Of a DNA stretch of 64,000 nucleotides, positions 1 to 8,310 are shown one piece after another. The notes below the pieces were generated by a model that did not search any database, was not told where the DNA came from, and worked only from the letters and a program-made list of their open reading frames with translations. Location: NCBI GenBank assembly GCA_963727415.1, contig CAVSGF010000005.1, forward strand, positions 310,001-374,000. The letters run 5' to 3'. Numbering within the stretch: the stretch's first letter is position 1; the number at the start of each line of letters is the position of its first letter. The position numbers and the translations under genes were made by a program. The stretch is from DASQPR01 sp963727415. GTDB lineage: Bacteria; Actinomycetota; Actinomycetes; Mycobacteriales; Micromonosporaceae.

Positions 1-273
1 AACAACCGGGATCTGGCCAGGTCCGGGCGCCTGTTCGACGCTACATCCGAGTGCTTCGAGGCGATTGCGCTGCTGCGCGCGGCGGTGCACGAGGCCGTGC
101 CGGTGCTGCTGCGGGTCGGGCGGTCCGACTGGACCTGGCGGCTCCGCCTGGACGACGTAGACCTCGCCGTGTCCAGCCGGTATTACCAACGCCGCCTGCA
201 GTGCACCGCCGCCTGCCACTTGTTCATCGAACTGACCGAGCAGGCGGTCATCGCCGATGACCCGAACGGCTGA
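1..273 (+). CDS. Hypothetical protein, C-terminal 90 residues
   Basis: An open frame runs from the window edge to a TGA at 271-273, so the start lies outside the window. The visible part is a mixed helical and strand sequence with an alanine- and valine-rich helix, a Trp-Thr-Trp-Arg stretch and a Cys near the end, followed by an acidic tail. I do not recognise the family. Codon use is typical of the region, with G or C in most third positions, which supports a real gene over a chance frame. The next gene starts 78 bases downstream on the same strand. Confidence 0.55.
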   Translation, partial: NNRDLARSGRLFDATSECFEAIALLRAAVHEAVPVLLRVGRSDWTWRLRLDDVDLAVSSRYYQRRLQCTAACHLFIELTEQAVIADDPNG

Positions 274-350
274 TCGGCCGTTCGGTGGGTCTCGGCAGGT
301 GAGGCTGGTAGTCCCGGATCGAATGGCGCGCTTGCCTCGTTAGGCCGGGC

Positions 351-824
351 GTGACCATCTCGCCCGGCCGGACCGCATCCGGCGGTGTCGCGCGTCCGCT
401 TGAAGTCGGCGGGGTCGTCGTCGCGGCGCTGGTCATCTGGTGGCTCGCGCTGGGCTGGGACTGGTCAACGGTGCAGAGCACGTTCGAGTGGACGGTGCTC
501 GGGATCGGCGCGATGTGCGGCGTGGGCTGGCTGGCGCTGCGCGGGCGCGCGGTGCTCGGAACGGTGGGCATCTGCGCTCCGATCATCTTCCTGTCCGGCT
601 GGCGGATGGCCGTCGCGGCGGTCGCCGACTGGCCGGTCGAGTTGGCCTCGCTCGTGTTCGCCTTGTCCGCGACCTGCATGGTCGCCGGCGGTATCGGCGC
701 CTGGCTGCGGTGGTTACGGCGGCTGCGGCGGCTGCGAACGTGGGCCGGGCGGCGGCTACCGGATGGATGCCCGGGCCGAACTACCGCCGATCTCACTGAC
801 TCAGGGCGCCAGCCCGATTGCTGA
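351..824 (+). CDS. Small polytopic membrane protein, function unknown
   Basis: The 157-residue product starts at GTG. It has four hydrophobic segments at roughly residues 18-36, 45-63, 66-84 and 92-117, then an arginine- and leucine-rich stretch and a hydrophilic tail. Positive residues follow the last segment, which would place the tail in the cytoplasm. No catalytic or binding motif is visible and I do not recognise a family. It lies upstream of another unknown protein and an RDD-family membrane protein on the same strand, so it may share their transcript. The start is chosen on coding potential; no strong ribosome site precedes it. Confidence 0.5.
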   Translation: MTISPGRTASGGVARPLEVGGVVVAALVIWWLALGWDWSTVQSTFEWTVLGIGAMCGVGWLALRGRAVLGTVGICAPIIFLSGWRMAVAAVADWPVELASLVFALSATCMVAGGIGAWLRWLRRLRRLRTWAGRRLPDGCPGRTTADLTDSGRQPDC

Positions 825-853
825 CTATTGACCTATTTGTCATCCAACTACCC

Positions 854-1534
854 ATGGATGCGAATAGTCTTCCTTCGGACGGCCGCGATGACGCGGCGCG
901 ACCAGTCGGGGAGGCAGCCGTGGATCCCGTGAATCCGGAGACGGACGCGCCGAGCGAACAGCCCTCAATGACCAGCCTGCTCCTGGGAATGGTGGCGCTG
1001 GCAGGCGAGCGACTGCACGTGGTCGGTGAGAGGCAGGCGCCGGCAGCGGCCTTGGTGGTGGGGTTGGTGACCGATGGCCGGGACGTGGTTACCGATCTTG
1101 GTAAGGGAGCGTGGCGTGCCGTGCCTGTCGATCGGATGCGCGAGGCCGTGACCCACGCGCGCAACCGAGGGCAGGATGCGCTGACAAGCAGCAAAGCCGG
1201 TGCTGCCCAGTGGCTGCAGTCGCGGGCAGGCGCCCCCCGAAAGTGGGCCGAGGAGAAGGCGATCCCGCAGGTCGTGGACGACATGACGCCGTACATGACT
1301 GAGCAGTTCATGCCGAAAATGATCGACGCGATGATGCCACACATACGTGCGCAGGTGGTGCCGGCGGTGATCGATGACCTGACCACCGATCCTCGAGTGC
1401 GCAACATGATTGCCGAGCAGAGCCACGGTGCGGTGTCTGCCGCGGCCGATGAGCTTCGGCAGGTCACGGCAACCGCGGACGACCAGATCGAGTCCGCGTT
1501 TCGCCGAACCTTCAGCCGGCATCACTCGTCGTGA
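854..1534 (+). CDS. Hypothetical soluble protein upstream of an RDD membrane protein
   Basis: The 226-residue product (starting Met-Asp-Ala-Asn) has an acidic, proline-containing N-terminus and then a largely helical body. A methionine-rich segment around residues 135-165 contains a pattern of Met-Pro and Val-Val-Pro turns. There is no transmembrane segment. An in-frame upstream start at 818 would add 12 hydrophobic residues and looks less natural. The stop overlaps the GTG start of the next gene (GTGA at 1531-1534), so the two are probably translationally coupled. I do not recognise the family; the role is unknown. Confidence 0.6.
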   Translation: MDANSLPSDGRDDAARPVGEAAVDPVNPETDAPSEQPSMTSLLLGMVALAGERLHVVGERQAPAAALVVGLVTDGRDVVTDLGKGAWRAVPVDRMREAVTHARNRGQDALTSSKAGAAQWLQSRAGAPRKWAEEKAIPQVVDDMTPYMTEQFMPKMIDAMMPHIRAQVVPAVIDDLTTDPRVRNMIAEQSHGAVSAAADELRQVTATADDQIESAFRRTFSRHHSS

Positions 1535-2004
1535 TCGCGGTCGCGGCCAGCGGGTTCGCGGTCATTGCTATGCCACGGGTCTCGTACGCCGGGCTCGTCA
1601 CCCGGTTTGCCGCGCTGCTGGTCGATGCGCTCCTGCTCGCCGTGGCGGTCCCGACGGTCGCGCTCGGGCCAGCGGCGATCTGGTCCGCGCTTGCCGGCTC
1701 GGCACCCGGCTGGCTGCTGCTCGGCAGCCAGGTTGTGGCTGGGCTACTGCCCCTCGCGTACTTCACCGGATCCTGGTGGGCCACCGGGCAGACGGCAGGT
1801 GACGTGCTCTTCGGGATCGTGGTGCGGCGTGCCGGAAACGGTCACGTCGGCTTGATCCGGGCGTTCCTGCGCGCGTTCGTCGGCTTGCTACTGCCGCTGA
1901 TCTGGTTGATCGGAATGGCCGCCATCCTGGCCGACCCGCAGCGCCGAGCACTGCATGATCGGCTCTTCGGCACGGTCGTCCTGCGGAAGGGCTACTCCTC
2001 GTAG
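1531..2004 (+). CDS. RDD family membrane protein
   Basis: A 157-residue integral membrane protein with the RDD family layout. It has an Arg-Phe-Ala-x4-Asp motif in the first hydrophobic helix, two further hydrophobic segments, a Thr-x-Gly-x3-Gly stretch after the second, and a C-terminal Leu-His-Asp-Arg-Leu-x-Gly-Thr motif. These are the conserved Arg and Asp positions that name the family. RDD proteins are poorly characterised; some have been linked to ion or small-molecule transport. Its GTG start overlaps the stop of the upstream gene by a GTGA junction, suggesting the two proteins are made together. Confidence 0.8.
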   Translation: MIAVAASGFAVIAMPRVSYAGLVTRFAALLVDALLLAVAVPTVALGPAAIWSALAGSAPGWLLLGSQVVAGLLPLAYFTGSWWATGQTAGDVLFGIVVRRAGNGHVGLIRAFLRAFVGLLLPLIWLIGMAAILADPQRRALHDRLFGTVVLRKGYSS

Positions 2005-2024
2005 CGCGTCGGCGCCGTCCCATC

Positions 2025-2064
2025 CGTGATCATGTGCGTTATCTCGTGATCATGTGCGTTATCT
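2025..2064 (+). repeat. Two exact tandem copies of a 20-bp repeat
   Basis: The 20-base unit cgtgatcatgtgcgttatct occurs twice head to tail at 2025-2044 and 2045-2064, in the gap between the RDD gene and a beta-propeller gene. Each copy contains the palindrome TGATCA. A diverged inverted copy lies at 2102-2120, so this looks like the footprint of a small interspersed repeat or a degraded mobile element rather than a regulatory site. Confidence 0.8.
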
Positions 2065-2101
2065 AGTGCAACTGACGTCGCCATAGCGCGTCCAGCGCCC
2101 A

Positions 2102-2120
2102 AGATCATGCACCTGATCAC
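2102..2120 (-). repeat. Diverged inverted copy of the 2025-2064 repeat
   Basis: Read on the minus strand, 2120-2102 matches 16 of 19 bases of the direct repeat units at 2025-2064. It lies in inverted orientation about 40 bases from them and contains the start codon of the downstream propeller gene. The repeat therefore supplies, or has replaced, the 5' end of that coding region. Confidence 0.6.
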
Positions 2121-3270
2121 GCCAGGCCACGGCACGCACTCCACTACCGGGTCACCGCTGGACATCTTCGACGCCGGGACCGGGCGGCACCTGTGGCGGC
2201 TGGCGGCGGGTGGCCGCGAGATAGTGGGTCACCGCCGCGTCGGTCCCCTGCTGCTCGTCACGACGTCGTCGTACGTCACCATCGACGGGTCCGTCGGCAT
2301 CGAAGCCGGCACAAGGTCCACCACGGCGTACGACGCCCGGACCGGTGCCCGTCGGTGGACGCGCTCCGGCGGGTATGTCGCGGCGGCGAACGGGGTCGTC
2401 GTGCTGGCTCAAGACACCAACGGCACCGGGAACGGCGTCGACCTGACCACCGGGGTGACCCGCTGGAGCATGCCTAACCTCGACATCAGCGCCGTCACGA
2501 TGGATCCGGGCAAGCTAACCATGATCAATCCCGACGGGACGGTGCTGACGATTGACATCGCAAGCGGTGTCACGGCTATCAACCCGGCCTGCTTGCCGGC
2601 GCATCGCCAGATCGCAGCCTGGTCGGACCGATACATGCTGATCGAACCGTGGGGCAACTCCGGCACCGCCGGGAAACTGCTCAGCCGGACAACACTGGCG
2701 GTCGTCGCGACCGTACCGGACATGGAGCCGGATATCGCACCGCCGATGGTGGCGCTCTGCGGTGATGTGCTGTGCCGACGGGCCGCCGCTGAGACGGACC
2801 GAGGTACCGGTACCGATCCGATCACCGGAAGGGTCATCTGGTCCTACCCGAACTTCACCGCCGACGGCGAGCTGACTGCCACGTCTGGCCGGTTCATCGT
2901 GTACGGACGCGATACCACGGCCGACCCGGGAACACTGCGCATCCTCGACGGTCGGACCGGCACCATCCTGGCCGACCTGCCCTCGTGGCGCCCACTCAGC
3001 CGTGACGGCGACCGCCTCTACCTTGGGCAGTTCGCGAGCCGACTGGTCCATCCCACGTTCGGTAGCGTCCCCGCCGAGAACACCGTGATCGGCTATGTCG
3101 ACCTGTCTGCGGCGAAGCTCCGAGTCGTGCACGTCGCCACGATTCACGCCTCCTACGAGGAGGCCAGCCTCGGCCCAGCGGGCCTACTGTGTACCGACGG
3201 CCGCCACGAAGCCCACCCGACGGTGTATCACCTGGCGCTGACCATCCCGGCCGATTCGGTCGGCAACTAG
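2107..3270 (+). CDS. PQQ-type beta-propeller repeat protein, probably 5'-truncated
   Basis: The 387 residues are built from propeller blades of the Ala-Gly-Thr-Gly-Arg/Leu-x-Trp type, for example Asp-Ala-Gly-Thr-Gly-Arg-His-Leu-Trp near residue 22 and Asp-Ala-Arg-Thr-Gly-Ala-Arg-Arg-Trp near residue 77. Further blades continue to the C-terminus. Such proteins usually start with a signal peptide or transmembrane anchor; none is present here, and the first visible blade begins almost at the start codon. That codon lies inside a repeat that also occurs upstream, so the original 5' end was probably lost. The remaining frame is long and uninterrupted, which suggests a recent event or continued use. 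A role in scaffolding or binding outside the membrane is inferred from the fold only. Confidence 0.65.
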   Translation: MHLITPGHGTHSTTGSPLDIFDAGTGRHLWRLAAGGREIVGHRRVGPLLLVTTSSYVTIDGSVGIEAGTRSTTAYDARTGARRWTRSGGYVAAANGVVVLAQDTNGTGNGVDLTTGVTRWSMPNLDISAVTMDPGKLTMINPDGTVLTIDIASGVTAINPACLPAHRQIAAWSDRYMLIEPWGNSGTAGKLLSRTTLAVVATVPDMEPDIAPPMVALCGDVLCRRAAAETDRGTGTDPITGRVIWSYPNFTADGELTATSGRFIVYGRDTTADPGTLRILDGRTGTILADLPSWRPLSRDGDRLYLGQFASRLVHPTFGSVPAENTVIGYVDLSAAKLRVVHVATIHASYEEASLGPAGLLCTDGRHEAHPTVYHLALTIPADSVGN

Positions 3271-3302
3271 GCCGGGCGGTTCAGTGGATTGGTCGCCTAT
3301 CG

Positions 3303-3980
3303 CTAGGCAGGTCGGGGTACGGCGGCGAATGGGGAGAGCGTGAACCACCGAGGTACGGCGCGCCGTAGCTCTTCGGGACCGCGTACCTCGATCACGCCCG
3401 CGCGTAGCGCGCCCGCCCAGCCCAGCTCGCCCCTCCAGACTTTCACCATGTTGCGCAGGCTGGCGGTTATCGTCACCGCTACGGCATGACCTGGGTCGGT
3501 GTCGCAGACGTCGGCCTCGGCGCGGTTAATCACGAGCCACCAGTCGCGGGTCTTGGCCGGAGCGTCGGGGAAGCGGAACTGGACCACGGTCTGCCCGTCC
3601 GGGACCGCGGTGTGGTCGATGTTGCGGTGCATGTCCCACAGCAGCAGGCTCGGGTCCAGGTCCTGGTCGCCGAGTTCGCCGATCCAGCGGATGCCCCAGG
3701 CGCCGAGCGCCTCGACCAGCGGGCGCAGTTCTTGGCCGGCTTGAGTCAGGACGTACCGCACGTCGCTGCCGTCGACCTGCCGGTCCACGATGCCGGCGCG
3801 GACAAGTTGGTGCAGCCGTCGAGACAGCAGCGCGGGAGACACGCGCGGTAGACCACGGCGCAGTTCGTTGAAGCGCTGGGTGCCGCTGACCAGTTCGCGC
3901 ACCACCAGCATCGTCCACCGTTCGTCGAGCAGTTCCATTGCCTTGGCGACCGGGCAGAACTGGCCATACGAGGATCCCAT
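3303..3980 (-). CDS. HxlR-family winged-helix transcriptional regulator
   Basis: The 225-residue protein begins with a classic HxlR domain: a Cys-Pro-Val-Ala-Lys motif at residues 9-13, the Asp-x-Arg-Trp-Thr helix, a Phe-Asn-Glu-Leu-Arg-Arg recognition region and a wing ending near residue 85. HxlR proteins bind DNA as dimers and several sense reactive electrophiles or redox state through the N-terminal Cys. The extra C-terminal 120 residues resemble a sterol-carrier-like ligand pocket seen in many actinobacterial HxlR members. It is divergent from a methyltransferase gene across a 160-bp gap with inverted repeats, so it probably controls that gene and itself. Confidence 0.85.
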   Translation of the reverse strand: MGSSYGQFCPVAKAMELLDERWTMLVVRELVSGTQRFNELRRGLPRVSPALLSRRLHQLVRAGIVDRQVDGSDVRYVLTQAGQELRPLVEALGAWGIRWIGELGDQDLDPSLLLWDMHRNIDHTAVPDGQTVVQFRFPDAPAKTRDWWLVINRAEADVCDTDPGHAVAVTITASLRNMVKVWRGELGWAGALRAGVIEVRGPEELRRAVPRWFTLSPFAAVPRPA

Positions 3981-4045
3981 GGCCCGGAGGCTAGTCCCCG
4001 GCCGCTGTCCCGACCAGTACGAGTGATCATCGGCGCTGGAGTGTC

Positions 4046-4071
4046 AGTACGCCCGGTACAGATCCTGTACT
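4046..4071. promoter_or_regulatory. Candidate HxlR operator
   Basis: A perfect 6-3-6 inverted repeat, GTACAG-ATC-CTGTAC, lies at 4056-4070. Extra AGTAC half-sites lie at 4046-4050 and 4016-4020. The element is between the divergent HxlR gene and the methyltransferase. HxlR proteins commonly bind GTAC-type palindromes, so this fits autoregulation and control of the methyltransferase. Binding is inferred. Confidence 0.55.
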
Positions 4072-4140
4072 AGGTTGCGGGTCCGCCCTTTCCTACCGTC
4101 AATACCGAGCCAGTGCTGGATGACAATGGAGAGAAGTGAG

Positions 4141-4983
4141 ATGACCACACAGATCGATGCGTTAGAGGCAGACCGCGCCCTGAAAGCCAAGCATCGCGGC
4201 ATGTGGGCCCTGGGCGACTATCCCACGGTGGCCGACGACATCATTCCCAACCTGGGTGCGGTCCTGGTAGAGGCGTGCGGCGTGGGACGCGGTCAGCGGG
4301 TGCTGGACGTGGCCACCGGTTCCGGTAACGCCGCCATCCCGGCCGCCCTGGCCGGAGCGAGCGTGGTGGCCTGCGATCTGACTCCGGAACTGCTGGAGTC
4401 AGGAAAGGCCGCGGCCATGCAACGCGGCGCGCAACTGGAGTGGCAGGAAGCCGACGCGGAGGCACTGCCGTACGCCGACGGACAGTTCGACACGGTGTTG
4501 TCCTGTGTCGGGATCATGTTCACCCCTCGCCACCAGGCCAGCGCACGTGAGCTGATGCGGGTCTGCCGCCCCGGCGGCACGATCGGCCTGCTCAACTGGA
4601 CACCGGAGGGGTTCATCGGTCAAATGCTCGCGACGATGAAGCCGTACATGCCCCCGCCCCCGCCCGGCGCGCAACCGCCTCCGCTGTGGGGCACCGAGGA
4701 GCACGTCCGCGCACTGCTCGGGGACTCGGTCACCGATTTTGTCGCGCACCGCCAGACGGTCATCGTCGACCGGTTCAGCAGCCCCAGCGAGTTCCGCGAC
4801 TATTTCAAGGCGAACTACGGCCCAACCATCGCCGCCTACCGGGGGATCGCCGGTGACTCCGAGCGGGTCGCCGGGCTGGACCACGACCTCGCCGAACTCG
4901 CCAGCCGCCACGACCAAGGTGGCAATGGCAAGACGGTGATGGAGTGGGAGTACCTACTTCTGACGGCACGCAAGCGCGGGTGA
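4141..4983 (+). CDS. Class I SAM-dependent methyltransferase
   Basis: The 280-residue product has the Rossmann methyltransferase core. Motif I (Val-Leu-Asp-Val-Ala-Thr-Gly-Ser-Gly) is at residues 54-62, the acidic end of strand 2 (Ala-Cys-Asp-Leu-Thr) follows, then an Asp-Ala-Glu-Ala-Leu-Pro motif II region. Arg-Val-Cys-Arg-Pro-Gly-Gly marks the usual position before strand 5. The ATG at 4141 has a strong upstream purine stretch (GGAGAGAAGTGAG); an earlier in-frame start would add a non-conserved leader. The substrate cannot be deduced; the family includes ubiquinone/menaquinone-type and small-molecule methylases. It is probably regulated by the divergent HxlR protein. Confidence 0.85.
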   Translation: MTTQIDALEADRALKAKHRGMWALGDYPTVADDIIPNLGAVLVEACGVGRGQRVLDVATGSGNAAIPAALAGASVVACDLTPELLESGKAAAMQRGAQLEWQEADAEALPYADGQFDTVLSCVGIMFTPRHQASARELMRVCRPGGTIGLLNWTPEGFIGQMLATMKPYMPPPPPGAQPPPLWGTEEHVRALLGDSVTDFVAHRQTVIVDRFSSPSEFRDYFKANYGPTIAAYRGIAGDSERVAGLDHDLAELASRHDQGGNGKTVMEWEYLLLTARKRG

Positions 4984-5091
4984 CCCGCCGCGGCCCATCG
5001 CGGAGTTGCTGCCGATCATCGGTTGCGGACTCGTCGTGAGGTCACCCGGCCGTTGCCGCGCGTCGAATGGCATTGGTTCGGCCGGCGCGGG

Positions 5092-5168
5092 AGTGCTTTT
5101 TCCTGAACTGTCGGCGGATGCCCTCTGGGACCGCCGAAGCCCAGCCACACAGTTCAGGAGCAAGCACT
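5092..5168 (+). promoter_or_regulatory. Long imperfect hairpin covering a ribosome binding site
   Basis: The arms 5092-5111 and 5149-5168 pair at 18 of 20 positions. Between them a second, inner stem forms (GGCGG at 5113-5117 with CCGCC at 5131-5135). The AGGAG ribosome site at 5156-5160 lies inside the right arm, and the GTG start at 5171 begins two bases after the hairpin. As RNA the structure would hide the ribosome site of the downstream gene. It could be a translational switch, or the terminal repeats of a tiny mobile element. Confidence 0.6.
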
Positions 5169-5170
5169 AC

Positions 5171-5524
5171 GTGGATCTGACCTGCAATGATTCCTACATG
5201 CGTGCGGCAACCGATCCGATTGAGGCACCGAGCGGCGAGTCCTACGTCGTTGAGGCGTTGCCGAGGGGCGCGATCCGTTCACCGCTGCTCGACAATGAGA
5301 TCCTTCAGTGGACATCTGGTATTCCGCTGCTGGCAGAGCTGGCCGGGTGGATACGTCATCGGCTCGTTCATAAGGGTGCCTGGACGGTGGTTGTGACATC
5401 GGTCGGCCATGGAACCGAGTCGGTGATCGTCCATCAGGAGTCAGCGCGAAGCCGCCGGGAAGCGGCGCAGCGCCTGGAGGCCGCGGTGGAGTGGATCCGA
5501 TCGGGGAAGCTCCGGTCCTCCTGA
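5171..5524 (+). CDS. Small hypothetical protein behind a ribosome-site hairpin
   Basis: The predicted product is about 117 residues. It has an acidic N-terminal half, a central Gly-Ala-Trp-Thr-Val-Val-Val-Thr strand, and a C-terminal amphipathic helix rich in Arg, Glu and Ala. I do not recognise it. The frame is open further upstream (to 5006), but that part reads through the hairpin and looks non-coding. GTG 5171 has AGGAG ten bases upstream; ATG 5198 is an alternative start. It stands alone between a methyltransferase and a tRNA gene. Confidence 0.5.
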   Translation: MDLTCNDSYMRAATDPIEAPSGESYVVEALPRGAIRSPLLDNEILQWTSGIPLLAELAGWIRHRLVHKGAWTVVVTSVGHGTESVIVHQESARSRREAAQRLEAAVEWIRSGKLRSS

Positions 5525-5570
5525 CCGTCCGCCGAGGGTTGGCTTCGCCGGTCGGATGTCGTGGAGTCTG

Positions 5571-5643
5571 AGCCGACGAGGGGACTCGAACCCCTAACCG
5601 CCCGATTACAAGTCGGGTGCGCTACCAATTGCGCCACGTCGGC
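5571..5643 (-). tRNA. tRNA-Thr (anticodon TGT)
   Basis: The minus strand folds into a full cloverleaf. The acceptor stem is GCCGACG/CGTCGGC. The D arm is GCGC-AATTGGTA-GCGC. The anticodon stem CCCGA/TCGGG closes the loop CTTGTAA with anticodon TGT, which reads ACA threonine codons. The variable loop is five bases, and the T arm GGGG-TTCGAGT-CCCC has the standard TTC loop. The discriminator is T and CCA is not encoded. Confidence 0.95.
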
Positions 5644-5772
5644 GTACTGCCGAGTTGGGCAGTGTTCCAGGCGATCGTACCGGAAGATCAGTGTACAAAA
5701 GAATTAGCTCAAAACCGGATAAAGCGCCACTTGCTCTTGGCAACCGTTGCTGCTGGCGCCTACGGTGAGCCC

Positions 5773-5798
5773 ACCGGCGGGTTTCGCCGGTCGCCCTT
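5773..5798 (+). terminator. Short GC hairpin with T-run upstream of the sugar ATPase gene
   Basis: A 7-bp stem (ACCGGCG/CGCCGGT, loop GGTTT) is followed within five bases by TTTT. It lies 50 bases before the ABC ATPase gene, so it could be a weak terminator or leader attenuator. The stem is short. Confidence 0.3.
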
Positions 5799-5846
5799 TT
5801 ACTCGGATCGTCCGGCACGTTCCTGCCGGTGAAAGGTGGCTTTGCC

Positions 5847-6935
<1,089 letters not shown>

Positions 6936-6957
6936 AATTTGTCGCGCTGGGTGTCAG

Positions 6958-6986
6958 AAAGGCCGGGCCTGGTAGCCCGGCCTTTT
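6958..6986 (+). terminator. Rho-independent terminator after the sugar ATPase gene
   Basis: AAAGGCCGGGC-CTGGTA-GCCCGGCCTTTT forms an 11-bp stem ending in a T-run, 22 bases after the stop codon. It is a textbook intrinsic terminator. Confidence 0.85.
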
Positions 6987-7079
6987 GCCGTTGGTAACTC
7001 TTTGACGTGCCTATGAGATCGACTTGCTACGGTCGATGGCCACCGAAAGGGACGCCGGACGGAAGGGCTATAGCTGACA

Positions 7080-8108
7080 ATGAACGACCGACCGATCTTC
7101 GTCGTGGGTTGCCCACGATCCGGCACCACACTGCTGCAGTTGATGTTGCACGCGCACCAACGGATCGCGATTCCGCCGGAGAACCGGTTCCTGCTTCCGG
7201 TCTATGACAAGCGCCGGTCGTTTGGCGATCTGACGATCGAGGAGAACCGGCGCAAGCTCGCCTCGTACATCTGCGAAGGCAAGGGCACCGCGTTTCGCGA
7301 CCTCAAGCTTGACCCGCAGACGACCATCGAAGAGATCGTCGCCGGGCCGCCGACGATCGGTTCCGCGGTCGGGATCGTCCTTCGGGCGTACGCCCGGCAG
7401 TACGGCAAACCTCGGTGGGGCGACAAGCGCCCGGCCTACCTGCTGAACCTTGATGTGGTCACGCACATGTTCCCGGACGCTCAGATCGTTCACATCGTCC
7501 GGGACGGCCGGGACTGTGTGGCGTCGTTGAAGGAAGCCGCTTGGTATAAGGACTCGATCTACAAGGCGGTCTCGTCATGGACCCGAGGTGTCGACGAGGG
7601 CAACCGCGCCGCAAAGCGACTCGACCCGGACTCCTACTTCGAGATCTACTACGAACGCCTGGTGAGCGACCCTGAGTCAGAGCTGCACAAGCTGTGCGAC
7701 TTCCTCGGTGAGGAGTTCGACCCGGCGATGCTGGCCCCCAACGAGCTGGCGTCGGTGGCGGTTCCGAAGCGAAAGACCTGGCACGCCCTGACTCACCAGG
7801 CGCCGACCGACGAGCGGATCGGCTCGTGGGCGAACCGACTGGATCCATGGGAGATCGGCTTGTGCGAGACGATCATGGGCAGCCGCCTGGAAGCGCACGG
7901 CTACCAGCTCTCCGGCGGCCGCAAGGCAGGCGCCGGCCACCTCGCCCGGTACAGCAAGGAGCGGGTACACAATCGTCTTTCGCGAGTTCGTCGCAAGAGT
8001 ACGGTCGCCTACCACTGGGTCCACCCGCCCAAAGATGTCGCGGCGCAGCTGACCACCGCCGAGCGTGCGATGCTGCCGGACCAGCCGGCGCCGAACTCAT
8101 CTACCTAG
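7080..8108 (+). CDS. Sulfotransferase family protein
   Basis: The 342-residue product carries the PAPS-binding signatures of sulfotransferases. The 5'-phosphosulfate loop Cys-Pro-Arg-Ser-Gly-Thr-Thr is at residues 11-17. The 3'-phosphate motif Val-Arg-Asp-Gly-Arg-Asp-Cys-Val-Ala-Ser is near residue 140. A Trp-Gly-Asp-Lys-Arg-Pro motif precedes it, and a Tyr-Tyr-Glu-Arg-Leu segment follows, as in bacterial sulfotransferase-3 members. It would transfer sulfate from PAPS to a hydroxyl acceptor, possibly a lipid or sugar. The last 60 residues are basic and could bind membranes or nucleic acid. It is monocistronic, after a terminator. Confidence 0.85.
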   Translation: MNDRPIFVVGCPRSGTTLLQLMLHAHQRIAIPPENRFLLPVYDKRRSFGDLTIEENRRKLASYICEGKGTAFRDLKLDPQTTIEEIVAGPPTIGSAVGIVLRAYARQYGKPRWGDKRPAYLLNLDVVTHMFPDAQIVHIVRDGRDCVASLKEAAWYKDSIYKAVSSWTRGVDEGNRAAKRLDPDSYFEIYYERLVSDPESELHKLCDFLGEEFDPAMLAPNELASVAVPKRKTWHALTHQAPTDERIGSWANRLDPWEIGLCETIMGSRLEAHGYQLSGGRKAGAGHLARYSKERVHNRLSRVRRKSTVAYHWVHPPKDVAAQLTTAERAMLPDQPAPNSST

Positions 8109-8310
8109 CCAGAAGACGCGCCCGGCTCGGATCCAAACCAGTAACGGCGGCAATGCGGGTATCCGATACACGCACGGTTCAACAAACGACCGGACGATCC
8201 GTTCCGGACTTAACCACCCAAAGTCGACGGAGCGTCGGCTCATCGATATCCTGTCGAATGTGGAAGATCCCTCACCACCTGGCATTCACGTTCCAGCGCC
8301 ACGGACGGAG

